A stretch of 64,000 nt of DNA from Cristatella mucedo. Taxonomy: Eukaryota; Bryozoa; Phylactolaemata; Cristatellidae. Below, piece by piece: positions 58,401 to 64,000 of this stretch. Every line of letters begins with the position of its first letter. The first letter of the stretch is position 1. A program made the translations under genes and the position numbers. The stretch is from contig WPIO01000061.1 in assembly GCA_009760855.2 (NCBI GenBank), positions 1,967,001-2,031,000 on the forward strand, given 5' to 3'. The notes beneath the pieces were generated by a model, which saw nothing but the letters and a program-made list of their open reading frames with translations, ran no database searches and was not told where the DNA came from.

Positions 58401-60876
58401 GCTCAATGTGAATTCAAAACCACCAACTGATTACTTACAACTTCTGCACTTGATGATTCCGAAGTTCTACTTTGATGCTGCCATACCACTCTTTACTGAC
58501 GTATCTAGGATACAAAGCTGCCACAGTCACAAGAGGTAAGCTACTTTCATCAGTTAAGCCGCGTCGAAGGCCCGAAGAATGCTCTCGAATCACAGGTCCT
58601 GAGCTCTCAGTCGTGGAGGAGGCTGCTGCAGTGATAAAACACAATCAGATTGTACGAAACAGTGCTCGTGGATGGTAACCAGTTGTTGGACGTCTCTAAG
58701 TCAGCTGCTGGGACTTAAAGTCAGCTGTGGCATACCAAAGGTCCTAATGGGCTGAGACCGACATCGGTGGGGTGACCAACTCCAAAGGCTGGGTTTAAAG
58801 AATTTGTACTGTGTGCCATTACAAATGCATTTTCAAAAGGTAGACTCGCGTGACAGTCAACTCTTGTACAATCCAATTACCTCCATAACCACTCACTTAA
58901 GAAGGATATAGCGATCACACTGTGACCACCTAGGAGATTGTTTCTCTAAATTTTTGTTAGCATTTTTGGTAAGATCAGTGAGTCTATCGAAATGGTAACA
59001 TTTCCTTCCACAGGACTCATAATCTTTCAACCCATTTCTTAAATCATTGTCCACTCTAAAGCAAATGAAAATTAATTAAAAACTTGAGCCTGCTCAGACA
59101 AGAATTCCATGTAATATAATGTGATGTATCTCCGTCAGTAACTCCACAAAGTCATACAGACCGGGTGGGTGTTACGCAGGAGAGTTTTGTATAGCACACT
59201 CACAGCCTAAGCGGCTTTCGGTACGCATTCGGTAGCCAACAGACTTCGTCTCACGCAACAAAGAGATAGTGGGAAGCATAGCAGAGAATTGGGCCTTGGA
59301 TTAGTGACATGCCCCTCTGGACTGCTGTAACTCACTACTCACGAGTCTTCCTCCCAGGTCTTCTGGCCTGTGAAACAATCAGCTTACAGTTAGAGTAACA
59401 ACTCTGCAGCCAGGCTCGTCTGTCGTGAATTTTTTTCAGTTCCATATTACTCCTCAGTACTTCATCTTACATATTGCTTCTGATCGACCAGCGCCAGCTC
59501 AATATCAAAAAGTAGATCTGCTTCTAAGCTCCGTCAGTCACCTTCTTGTCCATTGGTCTCTTGCTTCGGCAATCCCATCCGAAATAATCAGGCTTGACAT
59601 AGCAACACCGACTTCTGACTAAAGTCGTCAGCTGTGCCCCAAATAACATCAAGTCGTTAGGAGACCATGGCTTTAGTTCGGCAGCACCCAAAGTTTTGAA
59701 CTTACTCCCGACTGACATAACGACATTCAGTGACTTGATATTTTTATCTGTGGCCTTATGCTGACTGCATTTATGTTATTACTAAACACTTGACTGGCTT
59801 CCTGGTACATTCGTGGTGAACCGAATTTCACGTCCGATTAGAACTAGGCCGAAAACACAGCGCTCGTAATGGTACTGGTGTCAGCTGACTCGCGACGAGT
59901 ACTGATGACGCCTGAGCCGTGTTTCACGGCTTGCGACATGCAGCATCAGCAGCAATGAAAAAAGTACACGGACAGCAGTGGAACACGTCATCGATAACGA
60001 GTGCAGCTATGTTAACATAAGAAGTTCATATCTATAATGCAGACACGTCTATTTGTCAGGAACAAGTTATACAATGTTGAACAGCGGCCATGGCATACTC
60101 CAAAAGCCCCTGGAGCTACAATGCTAATGCCAACTCGGAAGATCACAATTACATGGTTCTGCTTCCGAGAGGCCTTGGTGATAGATTATCAGACTCGATT
60201 CCTAGCCGTTATAATTCGGAGCAGCGAATAATGCACATCAGTCAGAATTTGGCTGATTTAGAACCCGGCCATTCGACCCCTTTCGAGGATATTCGAAGTG
60301 CCTAAAATTATTCGTTTCTAGCAGGGCGCTATATGCATGATTTCTTATTTATATTATTGTTTAGATGGCGCTAACGAATAATATTCTTTGAAAATGGAGA
60401 CTACTTCGGAGGCCTGAAATAGCGGGCACTACATACATGTCTTATCATCATAACAATCATTACATTATGAAAACTAATTGATTTTACGCAGTGCATATTT
60501 ACCAATCACGCTTCGATACAGCCGATGCTAGGCTTCATCTGAAAACGAAGGTATCTAGTGCTTGAGCATGTTTCCCGGGTTCGCGTTTTTACAGCACGCC
60601 AGACGCTTAGGATCTGTCCAAGATGTGGGCACTTTACCAGAGTCGAAGTCAGCGAAAAATTCAATCAACTATAACTTAGAGTACGATCGCAGCAATAGCT
60701 GGCCCCGGTCCTCATGGACCCGAGGAGCGGGAATCGCTAATAGGTGCCGTCGACCCGAAACGGCTAAAAGCTCTTCGAGGCGCCGGCATGGCCAACAATG
60801 TACCTTGATAGTCACTAGTTGGAGCAGCAGGCGACCCAAGTCGCCGTCTCTTGCTAGGCGGGCCATCGTCGGCCAT
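48602..60876 (-). CDS. Compact CBP/p300-like KIX-TAZ1 adaptor gene (seven-exon model, about 354 aa)
   Basis: Predicted nuclear coactivator-type protein that would bind transcription-factor activation domains. Seen: seven minus-strand exons (listed separately) whose lengths 73+187+118+132+192+235+128 total 1065 nt, an in-frame 355 codons including stop. Order: CBP-like N-terminus (residues 1-24), Ser/Thr-rich linker, KIX (about 70-146), linker (171-250), TAZ1 (about 255-341), 13-residue tail. Known: CBP/p300 is about 2,400 aa with TAZ1 before KIX, then bromodomain, PHD, HAT, ZZ and TAZ2. Here KIX precedes TAZ1 and none of the catalytic modules was found downstream. Inference: an acetyltransferase-less adaptor or competitor of CBP, possibly born by tandem duplication and loss. 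Alternatives: a decaying CBP paralogue, two adjacent partial genes, an assembly misjoin, or catalytic exons lying outside the window. The domains are secure; joining all seven exons is a model without transcript support. Confidence 0.65.
49696..49930 (-). CDS. Exon 6: first two thirds of TAZ1 zinc finger
   Basis: The minus strand reads [19 protein letters not shown], then [20 protein letters not shown] and QAGTACP before donor CCAG|GTATGT. This is the TAZ1 (CH1) fold of CBP/p300, where it reads Q-Q-Q-L-x-L-L-L-H-A-H-K-C-Q-R-R-E. Zinc site 1 is His267/Cys271/Cys287/Cys292 of the model; site 2 starts with His301, Cys305 and Cys311. A six- or seven-residue insertion sits before the third ligand. 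Acceptors at 49931 (phase 0) and 49957 (phase 1) are both possible. The acidic/basic stretch before it (SSVYKKKLK) replaces D-P-E-K-R-K-L. Confidence 0.9.
50398..50602 (+). mobile_element. LINE family B 3' UTR and tail
   Basis: TGACACTGTGCATGCTGCCA, hairpin and an ATT-type tail, in the intron between exons 5 and 6 and antisense to the gene. Confidence 0.8.
50938..51665. repeat. Duplicated block, copy inside the intron before TAZ1
   Basis: Collinear, same orientation, with 62393-62480 plus 63187-63767. Landmarks: AGGCATGCACC, CTCGGCATTCGG, GCGCAGTCGTCGAGCAATC, ACAGCTGCAGCAACACATCT (inside about 40 identical bases), GCAATCCGGATTGAT, CACCACGAGCT. Roughly three quarters identical by eye. No LINE, SINE or transposase similarity, and no clear terminal repeats. 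In the minus sense it lies about 1 kb upstream of exon 6. Confidence 0.75.
52060..52251 (-). CDS. Exon 5 (candidate): linker between KIX and TAZ1
   Basis: A 192-nt open stretch (64 codons, phase 0 at both ends) with acceptor TTACCTGTTTTAG and donor GCT|GTGAGC. It fits the phases of exons 4 and 6. It reads [19 protein letters not shown], then a hydrophobic LVCWLLAD segment and [15 protein letters not shown], ending Gly/Ser-rich. I do not recognise a domain. The last helix loosely recalls KIX helix 3. An alternative donor slightly downstream (TGTG|GTGTGT) is possible. Confidence 0.5.
52755..53045 (+). mobile_element. LINE family A 3' UTR and tail
   Basis: CGATAACTACACTCCTACTG, GAGACGAAGTCTGTTGGCTA, and the terminal GGAGATACATTACATTGCAT; 5'-truncated. 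Antisense to the gene, in intron 4. Confidence 0.8.
53560..53730 (-). mobile_element. Possible old LINE family B fragment
   Basis: AGTTCTAGGCTTGGGGAGCA and AGTCTCCAAAAAATTTAAGG follow the antisense ORF-end pattern of family B, weakly. Confidence 0.35.
54035..54125 (-). mobile_element. tRNA-derived SINE, family 2
   Basis: Minus strand: box A-like GATGGCACACTAGG, a palindromic anticodon-arm region (GACCTCGGGACCGAGGTC) and box B GGGTTTGATTCC, then CTGCAGTGGGCGATTC. Sits 50 nt from exon 4, inside the intron. Confidence 0.7.
54176..54307 (-). CDS. Exon 4: last helix of KIX plus linker
   Basis: Acceptor CACTCATTTACAG, donor CCG|GTGAGT, 132 nt, exactly 44 codons. It begins [19 protein letters not shown], matching the CBP KIX helix 3 (D-E-Y-Y-x-L-x-A-E-K-I-Y-x-I-x-K-E-L). 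Two tyrosines known to line the KID/Myb groove in CBP (Tyr650, Tyr658) are both Cys here, and Lys662 is Ser, while the Ala and AEKI core are kept. The remaining 25 residues form a polar, disordered-looking linker. Confidence 0.85.
54468..54585 (-). CDS. Exon 3: middle of KIX domain
   Basis: Acceptor CTCATTATGTCATCAG, donor TAT|GTAAGT, 118 nt (one base plus 39 codons). The end reads [19 protein letters not shown] then ESY. CBP KIX has the pattern N-L-V-A-Y-A-x-K-V-E-x-x-M-Y-E-x-A-N-S here. The front ([10 protein letters not shown]...) replaces the CBP loop between helices 1 and 2 and is about four residues shorter. The junction with the next exon (ESY|DEYC) corresponds to the S-R|D-E-Y-Y position of CBP. 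Confidence 0.85.
54712..55080 (-). mobile_element. LINE family B 3' copy in intron 3
   Basis: (AAT)n, hairpin, 3' UTR and ORF end, in the same orientation as the host gene; inserted between exon 3 and exon 2. Confidence 0.8.
55085..55720 (+). mobile_element. Old LINE (family B relative) carrying a CT repeat
   Basis: Sense C-terminal words GCAATCAGGCGATCACATTT, CATCACAGTGCTTCTCACCC, then after (CT)n ACCACAAATCCTTTGGATAC and TTCGTATGCTTCCAAAATTT, as in family B. A similar old copy is at 59.3-59.8 kb. It abuts an antisense copy, forming an inverted pair. Confidence 0.55.
55371..55433 (+). repeat. (CT)n microsatellite
   Basis: About 28 uninterrupted CT units flanked by TTTCTC and CCCCCC. ORFs reading Leu-Ser repeats here are artefacts. 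Confidence 0.95.
55750..55890 (-). mobile_element. tRNA-derived SINE with LINE-like tail
   Basis: Minus strand box A TGGCTACAGTG, box B GGGCTCAAGCCC, then GTGTAAGCGCCTGAGTCGAG, the same tail start as the SINE at 23.4 kb, with a decayed end. Confidence 0.65.
55905..56075 (+). repeat. Dispersed repeat, copy 1
   Basis: Matches 60375-60540: TCTGAAAATGAGGACTACTT, GCTACATACATGCTTTATCA, ending CTTCGATATACCTGATGC. Unclassified; both copies lie next to a SINE. Confidence 0.65.
56076..56959. other. Unassigned sequence
   Basis: A plus ORF at 56369-56593 (74 codons) is not recognised. The stretch 56750-56960 may hold the 5' end of the Tc1-like element that follows. Confidence 0.3.
56960..57750 (+). pseudogene. 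Tc1/mariner-type transposase fossil
   Basis: Shifting plus frames follow a Tc1-family transposase from end to end: HTH region [16 protein letters not shown] and GTVW (about 56990-57050), [10 protein letters not shown] and [13 protein letters not shown] (57150-57240), SVMMWVSS (57285-57310), [13 protein letters not shown] (near 57535-57575; the S-P-D-L-N-P-I-E-x-x-W motif) and the C-terminus [20 protein letters not shown]. The third-acid region keeps Glu but the surrounding Asp is Asn. Multiple stops and shifts; inactive. Terminal inverted repeats were not located. Lies in intron 2 of the host gene region. Confidence 0.75.
57906..58027 (+). repeat. (CA)n microsatellite
   Basis: About 120 nt of interrupted CA repeat. 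Overlapping His-Thr and Cys-Val repeat ORFs on both strands are artefacts. Confidence 0.95.
58028..58438. other. Intron sequence downstream of exon 2
   Basis: Nothing recognised beyond the splice donor at 58438. Confidence 0.35.
58439..58625 (-). CDS. Exon 2: Ser/Thr-rich linker and first helix of KIX
   Basis: Acceptor TTTTATCACTGCAG and donor TT|GTAAGT flank a 187-nt exon that begins with two bases of a split codon, matching exon 1. The end reads [19 protein letters not shown]. It aligns with the KIX start of CBP (W-H-x-x-V-x-x-x-L-R-x-H-x-V-x-K-L): Trp, Leu-Arg, His, Val and Lys-Leu are kept. The upstream part is Ser/Thr-rich and unassigned. The exon ends after two bases of a Leu codon completed by the next exon. 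A plus-strand ORF over the same bases is a shadow. Confidence 0.8.
58626..59112. other. Intron sequence upstream of exon 2
   Basis: No TAZ1-like or other coding found here on the minus strand. Confidence 0.4.
59113..59290 (-). mobile_element. LINE family A 3' end
   Basis: Antisense terminal segment starting at the ACATTATATTA tail, closely matching 40118-40290. Inserted in intron 1. Confidence 0.8.
59325..59830 (+). mobile_element. Old LINE (family B relative)
   Basis: AACTCTGCAGCCAGGCTCGT then CTGTCGTGAATTTTTTTCAG recalls [10 protein letters not shown] of family B; the rest resembles the old copy at 55.1-55.7 kb (ACTTCTGACTAAAGTCGTC). Confidence 0.5.
59831..60224. other. Intron 1 sequence, unassigned
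   Basis: Overlapping plus ORFs at 60037-60305 are not recognised. Confidence 0.3.
60225..60374 (+). mobile_element. Possible SINE with LINE-like tail
   Basis: CATTCGACCCC resembles box B, and GAAGTGCCTAAAATTATTCG followed by GGGCGCTATATGC resembles the SINE tail at 23.5 kb. No clear box A. Confidence 0.4.
60375..60540 (+). repeat. Dispersed repeat, copy 2
   Basis: Matches 55905-56075 in the same orientation over about 160 nt. Confidence 0.65.
60804..60876 (-). CDS. Exon 1: CBP/p300-type N-terminus with start codon
   Basis: Reading on the minus strand gives [19 protein letters not shown] and five more residues, then CAAG|GTACAT. CBP/p300 proteins begin MA(D/E)NLLDGPPNPKRAKLSSP, so the spacing of MA, GPP, the basic KR cluster and the SP is retained with a four-residue shortening. 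The basic cluster is the N-terminal nuclear-localisation-like patch. The ATG has G at -3 and G at +4, and an in-frame TAG lies five codons upstream, which fixes the start. The exon ends one base into a codon, the phase I recall for CREBBP exon 1, and this matches the two-base start of the next exon. Confidence 0.75.
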
Positions 60877-61090
60877 ATCTGAGCGATGCTAAACAGTCAA
60901 CGACCAGCCAGTCAATGACCAAACCGGATTTCCCCCGAGCACCGCGTTGTGATAACTCCACCGGTTCTCCAGCCAACAGTATAGCGCCCACGCCTGAGGG
61001 TCGATTCGTACCTCCCAAAGCAAAGAAATTTTCCGGCTTAAGCATCCGACTTGGGCGGAGCTAGCAAGAACGTGACGAACGAGCAACCTA
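60877..61090 (-). promoter_or_regulatory. Probable 5' leader/promoter region of the KIX-TAZ1 gene
   Basis: The sequence just upstream of exon 1 (higher coordinates) is GC- and CpG-richer than most of the window, as expected for an unmethylated animal promoter. An in-frame stop sits just before the ATG. No convincing TATA box or initiator was found, so the start of transcription is not located. Confidence 0.35.
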
Positions 61091-61390
61091 GGCTACATGC
61101 CCCTCAACTAAAGCTTGGGGAGCAGTCGGAGAGCTTTTTCGAGTCACTAACTTATATGGTCAGCACGGGTCATTCATTACACATTCGGCAATGCCATAAT
61201 ACTGTGGTGCCCCGATGCTGGCTAAACACAGATTCGCTTGAAAAGATCTAGGTATTCAGGCTACATGCACCTAGAAGTAGGCCGGGAGTCGAAGCTCCTG
61301 CTTTCTACTACAACGACATCTCATATGCAGCGAGCGAGTCGTGTGCACAGGGTGGAGGCTGTCCGCTCACATAACACTTTCCCGTCAATC
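61091..61390. other. Upstream flank of the KIX-TAZ1 gene, nothing recognised
   Basis: About 300 nt between the GC-rich leader and a LINE. Confidence 0.3.
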
Positions 61391-61968
61391 GAAGTCATAT
61401 TACTAATAATAATGCACTTGATAAAGCGTCCTCAGAGAACTCAATCTCTTTCCAGGCGCTTTACATTTGCTGCAAAGGGAAACGCGATTGAATGGTGAGT
61501 AATATAATGTTTGATAAACAACATGAATAACATGGTTAGGGGTGACATGCACATGGTCAGCATGCAAATGTGGTTAGTAGCAGCATACACAGTGTCAGCA
61601 CGCATTAAACACGTGAAGGATAAATCACAAGGACCCACTAAATGCTGTCCTAAATAGGTGTGTTTTTAAGTTCTTTTTAAATGTGGTCAAGTCAGGGGAT
61701 GTTCTGATGCAAGTCGGGAGTGGGTTCGAAACTTTGGGAGCATACGCTCTAAATGCACGGTCTCTAAAGGATTTGAGGTTTGGACAAGGTATTGGTAGAC
61801 TGTTGAATTCCGAAAAGCGGGTGGTGCGGTGCTTGGCCCGGTGGGGGAGTAGATCTGAGGGAGAGGCTGGAGCCAAAGGAAGAAGTGACCTAAAAGTGAG
61901 GTCCAAAACCTTGAAGTCGATCCGTTGCTTGACTGGTAGCCAGGGCAGGTCGGCGAGAAGTCACGGCA
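61391..61968 (-). mobile_element. LINE family B 3' copy
   Basis: (AAT)n, hairpin and 3' UTR, then a 93-codon open minus frame reading LTFRSLLPLAPASPSDLLPH and LTTFKKNLKTHLFRTAFSGS. 5'-truncated. Confidence 0.85.
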
Positions 61969-62392
61969 ATACGCATTTCAAAACTAACATACCGACCTGT
62001 ACTGGCAAATAACATCGCACGGAATCTTCCCTTGCTCTGAATATAAATTTACAAAAACGATTATCGGCTAGTACAAATTTGAATCAGCAATATATCAGAG
62101 GCAATGTGAATTCACATCTAAAATGTCACGATGATTCGTGAGGTAATGGCCAAGTTTAGGAACGTACAAGGCAAAAAGCTAAACTATTCACGAATTAGTT
62201 TAAAAGTCAAACGCATTCACATTATTAAGCTGAAGCATGTACCTTGATGGACCAGTGCTCGAGAATTTGGAATGCAACTTCCAATTATTGGCGATTTGGT
62301 TCATTTATCATGGCGAGATATAATAGAAATATCGATACACTAGTTTAGTTTTAAACATGGTAAGCATAGTCACGTCTTATAAGGAAACGGTG
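61969..62392. other. Unassigned spacer
   Basis: AT-rich; nothing recognised. Confidence 0.3.
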
Positions 62393-62480
62393 AGGCTTCT
62401 ACGAGACCATTTATAATATCAGGCATAACAATAGGCATGCACCTCAATTGAAAGCAGTTAGCTCGGCATTCGGAGGGAAA
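62393..62480. repeat. Duplicated block, upstream copy, first part
   Basis: Matches 50938-51020 (CTACGAGA...AGGCATGCACC...CTCGGCATTCGG). Separated by about 700 nt, which includes a family B tail scrap, from its second part. Confidence 0.6.
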
Positions 62481-62789
62481 CTGGAGAGCTACGACTCAGA
62501 AAGGCTGAATGAATCAGAAACTGTTCCCAACCCTTCCTCTTAAATTAGGCTTAAACATGCCGAAATTGAAAATGCATCTCGGGGACATGCCTTGGAGGCA
62601 AATACACAGCTCTTAAATGGACAATGTTCGAGACTTCGCAGTGTTGTATCTGCGTTCTGCCTACTTCAAAAAACCTACTTTGTTTTGGCTACAAAAACCA
62701 TAAGCAGACGTTTAAAAAAGCATGTTGTAGCACTGCGATGGGATGGCATTGCTGAGGGGAGGAAGAGATTCATCATTGACAACGTTGAA

Positions 62790-62860
62790 CGAACGCAGGG
62801 CCTTTCCTTTGCAGCAGATGCAAAGTGCCTAGAAGGAAAGTTAGTTGTCTTAGAGCACAA
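62790..62860 (+). mobile_element. Family B tail scrap
   Basis: TTTGCAGCAGATGCAAAGTG and CCTAGAAGGAAAGTTAGTTG keep the first half of the hairpin; it lies in the segment that interrupts the upstream duplicated block. Confidence 0.55.
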
Positions 62861-63186
62861 CCAACATTTCTTTCCATTCTTGGTATTTCACATGTTACAC
62901 ATGGCTGCACCCTCGGGCTTTCACAAGAGATGAAAACCAAGAGCCACCAAATGTTGTGTTGTTGGACGAACTCGGCTCTGGCAGTGCTGAGGGGGGAGGC
63001 AGTAATGGAAGAGGAGGGAGAGCCACAGCAGTGATGAGTAAGGCCGAACACTGGTGCCAGAACACTTGAGCACCGGCTGACCTCTGCCTCCCTAAAATAT
63101 CGGGGCCCTGCAAAATGAGAGCAACTAGCCGACGAGCCAACGAAGTGACACAGCTCGGTTCAAAACATCTCGGGTCAACAGCCAAG

Positions 63187-63767
63187 AAAGCGAGACCAAG
63201 CTCAAACACGCAGTCGTCGAGAAATCGCGACAGCACAAAACACTCAGCTGCTTTGCCGACCATCAGATGACTCTGCTACCATATGCTCTTAACCCATCCA
63301 GCTGGAACCTTTAGCACCATTTGGTTGGGGCATGAACAGCTGCAGCAACACATCTAGCACACACAGGTGAGCTAACTACATTTATTTGTCTACTTATTTC
63401 GGGGAACTCCTGGAGACTACGAAGGCTTACTCTGGTAAGTATTCTAGCTGAGCCATTACAAGGCTTTATTATAGGAAACTACATTTGAAGCTTAAACAAG
63501 TACATTGGTTGGGGTTTTTAGCACAGGGCAAGTTCGTAATCCGAGCCATTTTTGCCAACCTGGATGTTTGCAATCCGGATTGATCACAACTCGAGGCATT
63601 CTTAACCTGAGACCAAGCTGTATAACTCAGCTGCTGTGCTTCATCTACTAATTTCAAACTTTAAGCAAATATTAGAGCAAAATTTTGACATACTTTTTGC
63701 TTCTATATTGGTCTTTTTGAGCTACATTAGTTATCGTTGGCACCACGAGCTTTAACTAGCTGTGGGA
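63187..63767. repeat. Duplicated block, upstream copy, second part
   Basis: Matches 51069-51665 throughout. Lies about 2.3-2.9 kb upstream of exon 1 in the minus sense, whereas the other copy precedes exon 6. Confidence 0.75.
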
Positions 63768-63774
63768 AATGACC

Positions 63775-64000
63775 TAATAATAATAATTATTATTAATATC
63801 ATAAGCTCCATTAAGCACTCTCATAGAGTTCAATTTATTTAGAGGCGCTTAAGAGTTTCTGCGAACAAAGTATGGTCGAATGATTAGTGGTAGCAGGCGC
63901 AATACATAACAGGAATAGCATTATAAGGGGTGACGGGCACTAGGTTAGCGTGCAACTGTCGCTAAAGGCAGCATGCAATAGTGTCAGCATGCACAAACAC
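63775..64000 (-). mobile_element. LINE family B 3' UTR, running off the window
   Basis: (AAT)n, decayed hairpin, and 3' UTR words (AGGTTAGCGTGCAACTGTC, AGTGTCAGCATGCAC) to the last base. Confidence 0.75.

Noticed and set aside
58357-58539. Plus-strand exon ending at a GTAAGC donor
   Set aside because: The minus strand of the same bases encodes the conserved KIX start with better borders.
60562-60882. 106-codon plus-strand ORF
   Set aside because: It is the shadow of exon 1 and the CpG-rich start of the minus-strand gene, whose N-terminus matches CBP.
62592-62933. 113-codon plus ORF as a gene
   Set aside because: It runs through a LINE tail scrap and shows no family signature.
1-64000. CRISPR arrays, bacterial operons, phage or plasmid features
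   Set aside because: The repeats are dispersed retroelements and microsatellites; the genes have introns; no regularly spaced direct repeats were seen.

Overview
This is a window of animal nuclear DNA, most likely from a non-vertebrate metazoan. The evidence is spliced coding exons with GT..AG borders, many decayed LINE retrotransposons, tRNA-derived SINEs, fossil Tc1 and hAT transposases, and long dinucleotide microsatellites. There are no operons, bacterial ribosome binding sites, rRNA genes or CRISPR arrays. I cannot name the species.

The main host gene lies on the minus strand between about 60.9 and 48.2 kb. It is a relative of the coactivators CBP/p300. Exon 1 (60804-60876) encodes a CBP-type N-terminus ([16 protein letters not shown]...). 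Three exons (58439-58625, 54468-54585, 54176-54307) encode a complete KIX domain. A further candidate exon lies at 52060-52251. Two exons (49696-49930, 48602-48729) encode a complete TAZ1 zinc finger. The seven exons join in frame at every junction to give about 354 codons ending in a stop just after TAZ1. The order KIX then TAZ1 is the reverse of canonical CBP/p300, and I see no bromodomain, PHD, acetyltransferase, ZZ or TAZ2 sequence in the window. A block upstream of exon 1 (62.4-63.8 kb) is repeated in the intron just before the TAZ1 exons (50.9-51.7 kb). That is what a tandem duplication followed by reciprocal loss would leave.

Most of the remaining recognisable sequence is transposon debris. 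Two related L2/CR1-type LINE families dominate. Family A has a 3' end rich in TTACATTACATT. Family B ends in a GCGCC...GGCGC hairpin followed by (ATT)n. A3/B6 (14.9-18.7 kb) is an A/B chimera with nearly open reading frames. tRNA-derived SINEs carry a tail like that of family B. Two copies of a gag-like zinc-knuckle element (26.2-30.5 kb and 38.0-45.3 kb) are present, the second mixed with an R2-like reverse transcriptase and disrupted by later LINE insertions.

Other host-like sequence: a broken homeobox (about 27.9-28.4 kb, plus) and unassigned candidate exons near 1.4-1.85 kb and 3.7-4.2 kb (minus). Long stretches (4.2-7.7, 30.5-33.2, 47.1-48.2 kb and others) show nothing I can identify.
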